Assembly (NCBI GenBank): GCA_003993805.1
Contig: RSEF01000002.1
Coordinates: forward strand, 71,344,617-71,408,616
Direction of reading: 5' to 3'
Origin: Himantopus leucocephalus
Taxonomy: Eukaryota; Chordata; Aves; Charadriiformes; Recurvirostridae
Length of the DNA: 64,000 nt
Part shown: positions 9,000 to 22,661 of the stretch, one piece after another
How the letters are laid out: each line of letters starts with the position of its first letter
How positions within the stretch are numbered: the stretch's first letter is position 1
Program-made: the position numbers and the translations under genes
The notes under the pieces: generated by a model
What the model saw: only the letters and a program-made list of their open reading frames with translations
Told to the model about the DNA's origin: nothing
Databases searched by the model: none

Positions 9000-11900
9000 A
9001 GTTGAGACAGGAAGATTTAGGAGGAAAAAATAGTGTAAGATACATTCCCAAAAGGACAGACAGATGATGGAGTTCCAGGACAGCCATTCACTCAATGACA
9101 ATGCAGGTGATACAAATTGATTATTAGAAAGCTACTCCAGTGGTTAACTATTTATTTCTGCCACTTAGCTCCTGAATTTTGAGGGTAAGGGGAGATCTGC
9201 ATGTTCCAAGCAGGGCACGTGCCTCCTGTAGTCCTGTTTTACTACAGGTACACTGTGGTTAGGTACACATAGTTATTTTGTGTGGTAGGTGCTGGCGAGC
9301 TGCAGAAGAATATGGTGCTAGTATTAGCTTCGGTTTTAATGAAGCTAACTGATGAATTCAGAGTTGGAATTAACTTTCAGAATTTTGCAGGTTTCTGTCA
9401 TCAGTTCATCTGGGTGCCATCATTGGGTTCTGCAACAGGAAAGATGCCTGTATTTTCAGCATCTGTAAAAATCATTCCATGCTCTGGATGCACAGCATAC
9501 TTTTCTGCGCGCACGTATAGCCATGCGGCTACACATAAGCCTTGTACTCTGAGTACCGTGGGTGATCTGACTATATTCACAGCTGCCTACTCATTTATTC
9601 CATGTTTCTTTTACAAAAAAAGTTACTAGCAAAGGTGATCCCTCCTATTCCAGCATGCTTTGCAGAGAGGTGGTACCACAGAGCGCAGCACAAGATGCCA
9701 GGCGGGCAGGCAGGCTGGACACAAGGAATTGTTTGCTCCACGTGCCGCAAGCCGACCCTGTGTCAGGGCTGCCATCGGAAGGTCTGGGTGTGTTGGCCGT
9801 CCTGCTGCCCTCCCAGCCCACCCTGCAGGCAGCACCCTTGCTCCCCAGCACAGAAATCCCCTGCCTCGCAGTACCAAACCCGTGCACTCAAATACCATGA
9901 GTCAGGCCCTGCTTCTTGCCCCTGAAGCACATGATACTGGTTTACAAATAGAAGATTTCTTAAAATGATAACGGTGGAGGTTATTTGCTTTTTTATTATT
10001 TTTTTCTTTTAACTTGCCCTTCTGCTGCGTGAGGGCTTTCAGGCTTGAGGTCTCTAGCTTTTCCCTGCAACCCACAAGACCAGAAACTTACTATTTTAGC
10101 GAGAAGTGGAATTTCCCATCTCATTGTTTGACATCAGGATCTGGAGTTTTGTGAAACAGCATCAAATATCTAGAGACTAGTGATAAAAACGCAAGAGCTG
10201 ACAACGCTGATTACAGTGACATTTCTTTGAGGGTGAAGCACTGGACTCTAGAGCCCTCTGCCTCTACAGAGAAAGGGGGAGAAGGATTTAACTGCTAAGT
10301 AAGGGCCTGAGCCCGGGGACAAACGCATGTGAGTGTGCACAACTTGATGCACGGCTGTCTGTCTCAGCTGCACAGCAGCAAGTGCACCTCAGCTGACCCC
10401 TACGAGAAGCACCTCTATCTGTGGCCACGAAGGACAGACCTGGGGCTGCTTGGGCCTGGGGTTGCAGCTCAGGCTGACTGTGAGCTGCACGGTCCTGCAG
10501 GCAGAGCCGATCCAGGCGTGACACTGGAGCACATCCCAGCAGCACAACGTTTTACCACCACGCTGCACTGAAGCCTTTACAACCTGATAGAGGTCTGCCA
10601 AACCCCTCTGAAGCCCTGCTCCCAAACCCTGAGAGGCGGCTGCGCCAGGAGCGTGAGGACCACCAACCCAAGATGTTCAGGAAGGCAGCATCCCCCTTCA
10701 CACACACCCACCGCCTTTGGTGGCAGAGGGGAAGCCGTGGGGCGAATACACACATGTTAAAGTCCTCCTTCAACCCCACTGATGGCAGGATGGAAAGATG
10801 GATCCCACCTACGCCGCTCTGCAAGTGGCTGGATGCAACATCTAACCTTTTATCTCCTGCACTGCACCAACTGTTGCCAGCACAGGATAGCGGGTTTAGA
10901 GGACCAGCTTGTCTGATAGTGCACAGTGACATCCTTTACTCTTGCACCCATTCCCTAGAGGCGTTTCTGCAGCTTAAATGAGCGAATAGAGTTCATTTAT
11001 AAACAAGTATAATACCGAAATTACTTTGTTGATGTTTTTCATTTATCTAAAATGTGCCCAGCTACAATGGGAGCTGCCTACACAATTTTCCATTGAAAAT
11101 TTCACATGAGTGACTATAAACGTAGCGACACCCACTCGCCACTCATTTTAACTTGTGACAGAAACTGTCATGCCTGTATGAACACATTTGCACCGCAGAT
11201 ATGTCACACAGGTCTCCTTCCATGTGTCTGAAAATGCTCGCTAACATTCTCTACTCCTTCAGCAAAACAAATTAGAAAGACGCCTGGCTTCGCTGCCAGG
11301 AGAGATGAATAAGACCCCCATGAAAAACTACAGAAACCGGGGGCGTTTCACCCCTTTGAAGATCCAGCCAGTAACACCAGCAAGCAGCAGCCAACTCGGA
11401 GCAGCCATTTTACAGATAAGCACAGGCGCTTATGGGGAGGAATGTACCTTTAAGCCTGGATGATAAGGGGATGGTGTGAGAGCACAGCTTTAGGGGCAGA
11501 TTGGGAAAGGTCAGCTGCACACTCGATGCCTTTCCTTGGAATTCCTCCCTGCAGACTGCTTCTCTGGTAGATTCCATGTGCTAGCAAATTAGACTATAAT
11601 TAGTCCATCTGTAAAGTGCGAAACACGAATTGATGTTAAATTCCCCTTGAAATGGATTCCAGCACCTTGCCTTCTCTCAGGCTTCATTCAGCAAAGCTTT
11701 AACTTGAAGCAATTTTTCAGAAGCTCTTGTTCATAGCCCCAGCACACACTCGGTGCCTCGCTGAATCAGGATCACTGACGGTCACCATTGACAAAACCTA
11801 AACGCCAGCAGCTCACCCCAGCCTTAAGGCATGCAGCACGGTCCCCCAGGGCTGCAGAAGGCTGAGAGTGAGTTCANCCCCCCCCCCCCCCCCCCCAACC

Positions 11901-12890
11901 ACCTCTGCAGTCTTTCTCTCATTCATTCGTTTTTTTCTTCTTCATTCAGGGTCAACTACGTTTGGGTGTGCCCTGCAGCACTGCCCGCTTGTCCTGCACA
12001 GACCCCCAAACTAGCAATCTCAACACAGGTAACGTTGTAGGGGTCAGTGCACGTATGAGTGCAGATGGACCGGAAAAAAAAAAGCCAGACCAACACTTCT
12101 GTACCTCCTCTCCCCATAAAACATCTGTCCTGGCCCTACACCCCACAAAACCAAGTGACTAGTTACTCTTCCTGACTCAGCTTTGTAGGGAGCCTATCTC
12201 CTTCTCCATGGGGAGCACAGCAGGCAGATAAAATGGGCACGGAGAGCCAAATCCATCACCAGCGTCACTTGACTGAGGCCAGTGCAGCAACAGTGAGATT
12301 GCCCTGACTGTTCTATCTGACAAGGCAATGCAGAAAAAATTAAAAGAAAATGAAATAATGCTAGTTCATAACAACATAGCAGGCTCCACAGTCACAGGCT
12401 CCAGTTGCAATGAAAAACCCACCCCTTCCAACTAAGAATGCAAATCATCAGCATTGCTCTCAAGCAGGGAACGCTGACAAATGAAGGCGGTGTGCTAACA
12501 GGCAGTGCCAGTACTCTTAATTTAAGTATGTGAGAAACAAAGGTATGTACCATCCAGGACTGCCAGAAAGAACTCGCTTTAAACAGCAATCAGAAAGAAC
12601 TGGAAGGGTTTAAAAATGACTTTTCTTACAAAAAACAGATACAAGAAAACCTTTTGCTCCCCTTCTCCCAGCCAACTGAAGAAGGAAGGGGAAAATAAAA
12701 ATCACACTACTCCAATAAAGGTTATTTATACAGGAGGTCTGAACTCAAGAACTAAAAACATTCCTCCATTGGACATGTGGGTCCAGTGAATCACAGCTTG
12801 GAAATCTGAATGGACCTTTCGTAAAAGCCACTGAGCCACGAACATGCTTTCTCACCGCTGCGATCACTTCTGGGAAAGCATCTTACCCAT
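9000..12890. other. intron stretch without recognised gene
   Basis: No coding signal beyond chance ORFs. Contains the N plus C-run at 11877-11896. A short string CCATTTTACAGATAAG at about 11407 recalls a MIR-type tail but is too short to call. Confidence 0.55.
11877..11896. repeat. single N followed by a 19-base C run
   Basis: N at 11877, then C at 11878-11896. The length of the run is uncertain, and the N probably marks sequencing failure through the homopolymer. Confidence 0.85.
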
Positions 12891-12899
12891 CTGCCACTG

Positions 12900-13145
12900 G
12901 AAATCCACGGCGCAGAGACAAGTGACTCCCCGACACCAGTGAAATGGACAAAAGGATGACTAGCTACCTGCAGCTGGTTTCAATCGAAAAGCCGAGTAAT
13001 TATTGCAGCCCTCTCCTGTGGCTCATATGGAGCGCAGCATGGAGCTGTAAAGCGTTATGCAAGTCTAATGTGCTGCCAGATCTCTTAGAGCAGGCAGCAG
13101 CCAAGTTGCTCCCTCCCACCATTGGCTCAGCTTCATTAACTTAAT
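12900..13145. promoter_or_regulatory. candidate conserved noncoding element
   Basis: Unique sequence with E-box CAGCTG at 12971-12976, TAATTATTGC at 12997-13006, CATATG at 13024-13029 and a GTTATGCAAG POU/CEBP-like string near 13053. Enhancer-like texture; inferred only. Confidence 0.28.
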
Positions 13146-13150
13146 CAGGT

Positions 13151-13179
13151 ATTCATTCATTCATTCACTCACTCATTCA
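13151..13179. repeat. (ATTC/ACTC)n microsatellite
   Basis: Four-base units ATTC changing to ACTC and back to ATTC, followed by an A run. Confidence 0.8.
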
Positions 13180-13631
13180 AAAAAAAATAAAAATTACACT
13201 AAGCCTGGCAAATAGCCAGTGCCATGCATGCAAGGAGCATGCTCACATCAGCCACCAGGGCTGGAAGAAAAAGGGTAATCTAAGATTCCTCACGCTTTGA
13301 GAGGGGCGTTAGTTTTGCACACAGCCCGGGCACACACGCACCTTTGCTACAGCCTCCCAAAAAGCACAGAGGGCTCAGGAGCTGCGGTGGCGGCAGATGT
13401 CAGTTCTGGAGACCGTGGAATTGACAGCAGCCCCGTAAGTCAGTGCAGCCAGCAAGCAGTGGCGTAGAGTACTTCCCCAGAGCAATGGACTAATTAATTA
13501 ATTTGATTATTTAGGGGAAAAAAGGAATTGTGGCAGGATCAACTCAACTCATTTTGCTGCAAGGTTGCTACCCTTTCTTTTGCACATACCACATAAGTTG
13601 CACAGCTTAATCCAGACAGAAGGGAACAAGG

Positions 13632-13641
13632 NGAAAAAAAG

Positions 13642-13669
<28 letters not shown>
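13632..13669. repeat. single N and long poly-A run
   Basis: N at 13632, then GAAAAAAAG and about 28 A. No SINE-like body was recognised beside it, so it is not assigned to a retroposon. Confidence 0.8.
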
Positions 13670-13673
<4 letters not shown>

Positions 13674-13699
13674 GGAAGCATCACACAACTAATGTTAAG

Positions 13700-16600
13700 A
13701 GCAACTGGTAATGGAAATCTCTGTTTGACCCCCGTATCTGTAAACATAAGTCTTCCACAGGCCTGTAGCATTCAAGCATCAAATAGAGAGTCCCCTCACT
13801 TGCACAGCTCTTGCTCTTGTTTTTCTTAGTCTTTACATGTAAGTTTGCAAAGAACGTTACTTCTTCCCTGTAGCTGTCACCAGAATGACTTTCACTGCAT
13901 TTTTTTCCCAGCAAGCTACAAGAAAGCTGCTTTATGACTACTCCAAAAAGCAGGTCTTGAGAGTCAGCTCTGACTATACTGTGAAGAGCTTCATGCAGTG
14001 AGCCAGGCTGGGCATTAAGGACAGGGAGAGGTGTTACATTTCCCACAGTGGAAGCTGAGCAACAGCGTGAAAGCACTCAGCATCTCTTCCCCTTATCTCA
14101 TTCTGCCCTGTGCGAAAAACTACCGGATGGCAGGGTACTCCAAGCAAGTCCGTAAAAGTAACACAGAAATACAAAGCACTGTGACTATTTCAAAAGAGTG
14201 TTTATGGTATTATGATGAAAACGATACACCCTGGTGCAAATCCTCAGCCACAGACCTGCCCAACATGCCTCAAGAGCATCCACACTCCCCACCTTCCTCC
14301 AATGATGCAAACCATCCCTCACAACCCTTGATCTTCTGTTATCACAGAGAGCACAAATCTTCCCTGTAGGAACTTCAACTGCTTCTTCTCTAGCTAGCCT
14401 CCAAGCTGCTGTTTCTCTTCAGAAAAAAAATCCACCCCAGATCTTCTATGGCCACTGCCACAAACCATGAGACAAATGGCAAATCAGACAAAAGGCTTTC
14501 AAAAAGGGCTATTAATGTAAGGCCAACATTTAGCTGGAAGTCTGCAGCTCAGATGCACTTAGCAAAAGCACGTAAAAGACCCCAAACCAACACCCATTAC
14601 TCTGACCCTGACTCTTCCTCTGACCATACCACAGAAGCCCACGGTTAACTCCTGGATCCCTTCTTGAATTTCTCTGCAGGTGGACGTACTGAACAGCACC
14701 TAAGTACCTAGTAGACAAACAAAACACAGCTTGTGGGTAGCCAGCTGGTGATATGTGTAAGGGGTAGAAGTGAATGCTACGTTTTGCAGCTCATCAGTGA
14801 GTGAACAGTGAAGTACGGCTGAGCATTGCTTCATCAACTGCTACATGGTAGCACGTAGGTTTTGCTGACTAGGAAACAAAAACTACTCAAGATGCTTTTA
14901 CTGCATGAACGGAATTAAAAAAGAGAAAGAGATGAAAAGGTGTCTGAAGGCGACATGTTTCTTAGTCCTTGGCCTTCTGCACTCCAAAGTGTGTAGGACA
15001 TCAGCCAAGCAGCCTCAAAGTACTCTACACTCAAGTCAGCCTCCTTCACCAGACGTTCAATCTTGAGCTAAGGGCCTTTAAATTATCCAAGCACCTAAGC
15101 ACTATGTCTCACTACCTTCATCCCCATCTCTAATGCTTCTCTAAATCAGGTCCAAAGCTTGGAGGTTCCTCCTCTTCTTTTCACTTCACCTCCCTTCTCT
15201 TGCATCCTTGACACCACTACTTCATTCAAGACACAATGCGAATCCTTTCTTCTCTGCCCATGCCAGCAGTCTCAGCTTCCCCTCTCCTGCTTAAACAGCT
15301 GCTCAAGCCTTCTTTGCAGCAGCGACCTCCTTTCCTTGCATCAAGGCAACAACCCACGATGAGATTCCATCTTCTAGGCCTCTCCTCTGTGCCCGGGAGC
15401 ACCCACCAAGGTGTCATTTCTGACACAAGAAGTAGCTACATGAGTTTTAAAGTGGGCCATCAGAAGGACAGGAACATAACGGAGCAGAAGAAGAAAACCA
15501 GCTCAGGAGCACTATGATTATTTTATCCCAAACAATCCAAACTTGAGCAGAGGTTCTAGTTTGGTCTAGATAAATAAAAGGGATGTGGTTTGAGCAATTC
15601 TGGTTCTTTGTATGAATCATTTCACTTCTCCCTCTGAAAGAATCATTAGAAGAACGTGGGGTTTCATGATTCAAGGTAGGAGAATGAGAAGGCAATATTT
15701 CAGCACTGTGAAATGAGGCTTGCGTGTCTAACCGCACCGCCAGCTCAGAGTTCACTTCTCACAAGTGTCAAGTATATCTTCCCTTCTGTATCTCTGCAAG
15801 CCCCAGTTCTGTCTGTTGTCATCACTCATGGGATTTACCTAATCCCTGAAACAGCAGAAAAAAATCATCTTATTTGCTGGAGAAACAGAATCATGTCTCG
15901 AGCACACACTGAAAAATTCAAATTGTACATATCGTTTACTGTACCTCCATTCATCCACCCAGTGTTGACAGTATAAATACAAATGATGCCCATAAGAAAA
16001 TGCTGAACTGCAGTCCAATGTATTCAGTGGTATTTCTTAGAGATTTTCACTCGCTTTTGCTGTTTCTCTGCTCACATTCTCACACTTCAGCATATTTAAG
16101 CAGCTGCCTGTTTATACAAACACAGCCTGAAACAGAAATGTTGATTCCCTTCTTCATCAAAGCTGGTGGCTTTAGTGGTATCCACTGGTCTGAACTAGAA
16201 AGTGGGGCAGAGGCAATCAGAAGCTAGGGGGTTGTTTAAATCTATTATCTTGTGATTCAGCTTCGCAGGGGGACTTCACCACTTTCTAAGCACAGAAATT
16301 CACCTTTCCGGAGCTTTATTTTTAATGCTAGTGGACTGTGATGTTGACCTTTTAGATTCATTATATCACATTATACACAGCAGGTACAACTTGCTGTACA
16401 GCTCCTTTCATACACAAATACATGATGGTGCAGTTCCAGATTTTATTGGCACTCCCTGGACTCAGGCGAGTGAATCCGGCTCATGACTGTGCATCCTCTA
16501 CTGACACAGCTCTCCTACCAGCTCGGGCAGTCTTTTGCTCAGTGCCCAGTGAAACCGCATTAGCCCTTTTGTAGCGACAGACACATCTGATTGCAGTTTG

Positions 16601-19600
16601 CCAATGCATTTCAGTGGGTACTACCTACAGGGCTTTGAGGTGCTCTCTCCAGACTGGGGCTTCAGCACAACCTAGTGCAAAAGCTATCTCTAACCAACGA
16701 TACGTCGCTCATGACAGGATTTCAGTTTCTTTGTCAGCTAATGACCTTTCAGAAACACTCTAACTAAATTAGGAGAAGGGAAAGAGATTCAGTGCGGGAT
16801 CTGAGTGCTCAAAACCTTAGTGCGTTCCTCTTCAAACCAGCATTTAAGTGCTGTTCTCCCAGAGAAGAAAATAGTTAAAATAGGCTCAGATCCTCCCATT
16901 GCAAAGCAGAACCCAACCGGGAGACCTTCTTGGGAGAAGAAAGCTCCTGGGGCAGTCCCTTGCAAAAACTGCCTCATCGCACCAAGACATCCACTCCAAC
17001 CAGGACAAAGGGAACACCGAACATTGGCCAAGTCTGCTCACGGAGGCACCCTGTGTCTAATTCGTGAAGTTCAGAAGCAATAGGTGCGCAATAGGTGTGA
17101 CGCATCCCACCACTCCACAGCTGCTCCTGTGGCCGCGGACACATTACCCACCATTGACATTCCTATGGCAAAAAGGAAAAGGGATTTTTTTTCCTAGTTT
17201 TATTTACACTCGTTTAGTCCTGGACTGAGTGATTCTCCAGCATCTGACCTGTTTACCATTCATTCTCTCTCTGCCTACTCTGATTTTTTCTTCTGAATGC
17301 ATACTGATTTTACATCTGTTAATCTGGTTTGGTTTCTATTTCATATGTGGGTTTTGACATGTAGACTCCTTATGGTAGATATGGAATATAATGCTGTTTC
17401 TTCTGTCTTTTGTTCTCCTTGTGTTTATGAATGAATGTTATGTTTTCTTAGAAATGTGAAATAACTACTGCAATGGATGATATACAATCTCTTTGGTACA
17501 ACAGACATGTTAGAAGAATATGGAATAACCATGAGATCGTACAACGAGGGTGACAAAAATAACATCATCATCAGTCACAATGTACTCAACTCTTGAGGAG
17601 GAAAAACCTTGACAATACTCTGCTATGAGGCTAGTGAAACTAAAACCGAAATAAGTTACACAGTCACTGTTGCCCTTGGGCTAAAATTAAGGAAGAACTA
17701 GTGTTTTTTAATAGAAGTGGCAGGAATTTTTCAAGGAAAATTTACATTAGGAAACGCTTGTTCCCAAACCTGAATCTGTTAGAGGCAAAAATGTTTGAAT
17801 ACATTTACAGTTGGGGAAAACTGCTGGAATTTCTTTGTAAATTTTTTCCCAGTAATATTAAAAAAAGTAATCCATTTGTAGGGCCCAAAACAAAGGTTTG
17901 TTTTAAACAATTAATGAATGTGTAATTAAAAAATGCTGTAACTGCAAGAGAAATTTGGTTTGCATTGAAACTATCTTCTAGCTAGAATACAGAGCTTTGT
18001 TGTACGGTTTTATAAAACATTTTTACCTATTATCTGATTTTCACTGTATCTCAGCTTTTCAAGTTTTCCTCCCATTACAGCATGAGACATTGCTTTGAGA
18101 TCTTGGAAATTCTCATGGGCAGAAATATCATTTCCTCCTAGCTCTGATTTCTAATTAGATTTAAATCTTTCCTAGCTGGGGCAAGACCTACCCAAGCATT
18201 TTGAAACATTGCCAGCTTGATTACCCATGTATATGAAAATTCACACCCTTGCTCTTGCCTGGCAAAAACCACGAGCTGCACTGGAAAAAGAGTCCTTCTT
18301 CTCCTGTGACGGCATCATTCAACTCACCCCCAAGGGTCCAATTCTGCCTGCAAAATCTTTTCTTTCAGCTCAGATTGCTGTCGAAACAGCACAGTATCTT
18401 CGCTGATGTACAGCTGGGTTGAGATGACAGTTACTGCAGTGGTTTAATGAGAGGGAAAAGAAGAAAGAGAGGGAAGGGAAGAGAACTGCTGGCCTGTCTG
18501 ATGAATTGTGGTTGAAGGAGCTGCAGCATCTCAAGAGAAGCCATAGTTGCTGGTCCAACCCATTCAGTGAGGAAGGAGGGAGAGAGAAGACATGTCTCCT
18601 ATACATAAGCTGCCTGAGCTGCTGCTGCAAGTTGCCAGCATGGCTAACAGAAGGTGCACCGCAGAATTTCTTGGCTGTCAGTGTGAGGCTACCTTGCCTT
18701 TTATTATTTGGAGAAGTGGGCTAATGAGGAGATCTTCTGGTGGTCCAAACTGCATTTCTCACATGGGCTGCATTGCTACAGCTTTATCAGCAAAACCTTG
18801 TACAGCTTCAGTTCACTAGTGGGCTGCTGGCAAGGATGGGAATATGCTTGTTACACCTATCCACTGAAAATACTCGAAGACTCTCAAAAATTATAGATTT
18901 TAGCAGGTGATTTTGACAGCTATGCTTTGAGACACCACTCAGCACAACTGTGCTGAAACCACTCCAGTGATGAGCTATGAAGGTAGGGGTAACGTAACTA
19001 GCAACTCACCTCTATCACCTAGGCCAAGATCTTGCCCAGGACCCCCACTGAGGTCCATGGTAGCTGCTACTCAAAGTGTACAATGTGTGAGAGCCCAAGG
19101 GGGGCAAAGCACTCTGAAAACACTGTAAGCCGCAGCATGGCCACACTGCACCAGCACGTAATGGCTCTTCTGTGCAGCAGCACTACCTACATCCATCAAA
19201 ACCCCGTACATGTCACAGATAAACTACCAGCTGACAGAAAAACAACAAAAAACCACATGCGTACCACCTACTACACAGACCTAATGCTCCAATTAGACTA
19301 GGTGCCTCCTCGCACAGCCTACTTCATTTACGGAAACATTTCCAGTGGAAGACGCAGACAAATCAGCCCTGGGATCACCAGCAGCAGCTGCTGCTTTCTG
19401 CACACAGAGTGTTGAGCAAATCAACAGAGACGAGCTCCCGCTCACATCAGATCTCAAAGATGTGGATGACAACCCTGTTTAATTAAAAGACGCAGGATCA
19501 GACTAGAGGAAAATCGCCATTCAGCAGCTTAGACTCAAAATCAAGCTGGTCTGACAAGAAATAGCAGCTTTACCAATTTTCAGTCTGTGGTCAAGTACTG

Positions 19601-21150
19601 TTTCTACAGTTCTGGTCTAAAATTATCCNNNNNNNNNNNNNNNNNCCCCCCCCCCCCCCCCCCATCTTTTCTGAACTACTGTTTTAGCATTTTTCTTCTT
19701 TATTCTCCTCATGTTAGCATTTCTGTCATTCTTGCTTGCTTTTAAATGTTCGTTTCTGTCCTTGCTTCAATATCAGTTAAAATGCCACTATCACTAACAG
19801 CATGAGACTGAGTCAGAATTGAGACTGCACACTCACTCATTTCTGACTCTAGGAGAAAATTACTAAAAGCCAAAAACAGTACTGTGAATTACATCCCCTC
19901 TCACTGATGCCCAGAACAGTAGAACTACTCTAGTACAGTATTTCATTAAAATTGTATATGATTGCTATGAAGTGTTTATTGCGTCACTCTCTATAAAAAA
20001 GTTTTGCTCTGTCCTGTCTGTTCCCATCCCTCAAACTTTAAGCCTACGGAAAACACACTGAGAAGGCTGGCAGGCTCCTATGGGCATTAATTCATATCTT
20101 CAATGTGTTCTTAAGGCTGATGATTGTTTTTGCATCACTCCCATTTTAACCACATAAACCAGTGGTGAAAGAGCTCTCTTGCACCCTTACAAGGGGGGAT
20201 TATTCTGTTCACTTTCATTGCAGAGAATCCACACTTCATAGGCAGGTGAGTATAAAGTTTCTGTAAAAACTCAAACTGCTGATCTCAATCAGGGATTAAA
20301 CAATGTTAAAAACGCATGTGAATTGTCCTTTGGTTTGGATTTAATGGTATATAAGTATAATCTTTAAAGAGAAGAGCTGATGCAAGACAACCTCCTACCC
20401 GCAGAATGTGGCCTGGAAGACACTGGATGCAGAGGAGCTAACACAACCAGGATGATTCTGGTCAGATAATAAAACTAATAAAACACTTTTTGAGAGTTAC
20501 TACCTAAAGTCTTACTCCTTTACTGCTTGAATTTGTTTATTGCAATGGGAACAAGATCCGGCCTTCCTTATACCAGGAATTTATTAATAAGTCAAATCAC
20601 AGCAGCAGCACACAAGGCAAGTGCCTATGAAAGCAGCTACAAGAGCAAACCAGACTTTTAGATATTTCCTTTGTAAAATGGTATGTCAAAGATTTCCCTA
20701 AGTGCAGGCCTAATTTTGCCTCCATAACACCTCTAAAACATGCAAGAACCTCAAGTCCAAAATTATTCGGGTATCTTATTGTATGACTTGTTTCCATGCT
20801 TATTCGAAAGGACAACCTGAGCCAGTCTCCCAATCAAACCTGTGCCCTCCCTGTAGAGCAGTCTCTCTCTTCCTAGAAGCTCCATCACCTCAAGCGATGC
20901 TGTGCAACACCAAGCTTCTATAGGCCATATACGCTCTTCCAAATACCCTTCACATAAGGGTAACTGACAGCCTTGCAGTAAAATCAGAACTGGTATGGGC
21001 TGAAAGCAATTAAATGAGCAGAAACAAATTCCCTCCATGAGCATAAACTATACTCATGCAGTGGCAGCACTTGAGAAACAGAGAAGACAAAGTCTGTCCT
21101 TCGCCATCAGAAAAGAAAAAGCCAGTGATGAACAACAGTCTTTAAAAATC
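13700..21150. other. intron stretch without recognised gene
   Basis: Only chance ORFs below 135 codons on both strands. Weak fragments reminiscent of old sauropsid repeats occur near 18330 and 19020 (GGTCCAATTCTGCC; GGCCAAGATCTTGCCCAGG) but are too short to define. A 17-N gap plus C run lies at 19629-19663. Confidence 0.55.
19629..19663. repeat. 17-N gap followed by an 18-base C run
   Basis: N at 19629-19645, then C at 19646-19663. Same arrangement as at 11877: assembly breaks at poly-C. Confidence 0.9.
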
Positions 21151-21245
21151 ACAGTTTGGCAGTTACAGGAGATTATCTAATTACCATCATATTTAATATT
21201 ATATGGCTTTAATAATTCTCTGTTATCATCAAGCTGCTAGCACTA
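21150..21245. promoter_or_regulatory. AT-rich, homeodomain-site-dense block
   Basis: GATTATCTAATTACCATCAT followed by ATTTAATATTATATGG and GCTTTAATAATTC: several TAAT cores within 70 bp in otherwise unique sequence. Candidate enhancer core, inferred. Confidence 0.28.
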
Positions 21246-22621
21246 AAAGAAAATGGGAAATTGGCTCTGATGCCTTACAGGATAGATAATGGGAAGAGAG
21301 GCTCTGCCCTCTGGGTCCTTGGTTTGGAGCCAGCTCAGGTTGGAAGTGAAAGCCATTTCTGCTGGGCAGCCTCTCTGAAGTGAGGCGATGATGTCAGGGT
21401 CGGTCCAGTTCCACATTCAGAGAATAAAAACCATCACCACAGCAATGCGGTGTGCTGGAGGAAGGAATTCTTGAAAATGCTTTGTCTTTTGCTTTCTGTT
21501 ATCATGCTTATAGATCTTAGCCTGGAACAAGGATATTTATACAGGCATATTTACTCCAAAGCAAATCTCATCAATGATAACTGTATGAAACCTGCATTCA
21601 CTGTATACTGGTTTAAAACTAGAATTACTTGCCTTGGAATAACAGGGGCGTTTTTACCCCTGTGCACCCTTTTTTTACACCCTTACTTTGGTGTGGAGTG
21701 ACAAACCTAGAGATGATGAGGACTGCCAAGCCTTTAGTAACACTCACAGCTGAATGTGCATCTCAGCATTATTATTGCTCTCATTCTTCAAATATCTGAG
21801 CCAGGATCAGCTTCAAGTTGCATCCTGGGCTGAAGCTGGAAGACCTACACTGGCAGAAAAGTTAACAGTGGGTCCATGTTGCCCTGTAGGTCACCTTAAA
21901 TCCATCTAAATGAACAGTTAAACCCAGTTGAATTAATGCAGGTGCAGGTCGATAAAGAGCTGAACAACTGGGTTTTTTTTGTAGTTGGATGCTGCAAAGT
22001 CTGAGCTAACACCACATCCCTCGGGACTGCTCCTTTCTCAGCAAAGGCTGCAGCACATGAACAGGGCAGAGTAGCTCGCATTATAGCTGCTGTGTCTGCT
22101 CAGTGGATTAATAGAGACTTTGTCCGCTGTCAGTCCCAAACCTTTTCAGGAGAAATGAAATCTCTGAGAAAAAAAAAAGAAAACCAGTACTGGAATTACA
22201 AACAAGTGTCTTTCTGACTTTCAAATGAGACCTGAAGCATCTTCACTTACAATTTAATATTTTAGTAAGCACTTTATTGGAAGAGACTACGTAATGGGTT
22301 AATTTCCAAATGTCATTTATCTTTACTCACTGGGGATGACTTTCTGTAATTCACTTGAGGCTGCAACACTCATGGATTAATACATCATCCTCCAACTTGA
22401 GAAGATAAAAGCCTAACAAGCTCTAACCTGCTACACAGGCTATATTTAAGCAGTACAGGGTAATGATAAATATCTCCCATAAAATGTGTTCTCTTCACAC
22501 TTCCTGCGAAAACTGCTGAGCGAGCCAGCTGGCGAGATGGAGCCGACGGTCCTTGCTCACAGCCCCACCATCCACACGCTGTGAAACTGGAGCTCTCCCT
22601 TCCCTGGCATCCCCCCCGATG

Positions 22622-22661
22622 CCGGGCTGCCCACCAGCCTCCCGGGCTGCCCACCAGCCTC
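22622..22661. repeat. 20-bp perfect tandem duplication
   Basis: CCGGGCTGCCCACCAGCCTC occurs twice in tandem at 22622-22641 and 22642-22661. GC-rich, two copies only. Confidence 0.85.

Noticed and set aside
13632..13669. Poly-A tail of a recent retroposon
   Set aside because: No SINE, LINE or processed-gene body and no target-site duplication could be seen beside it.
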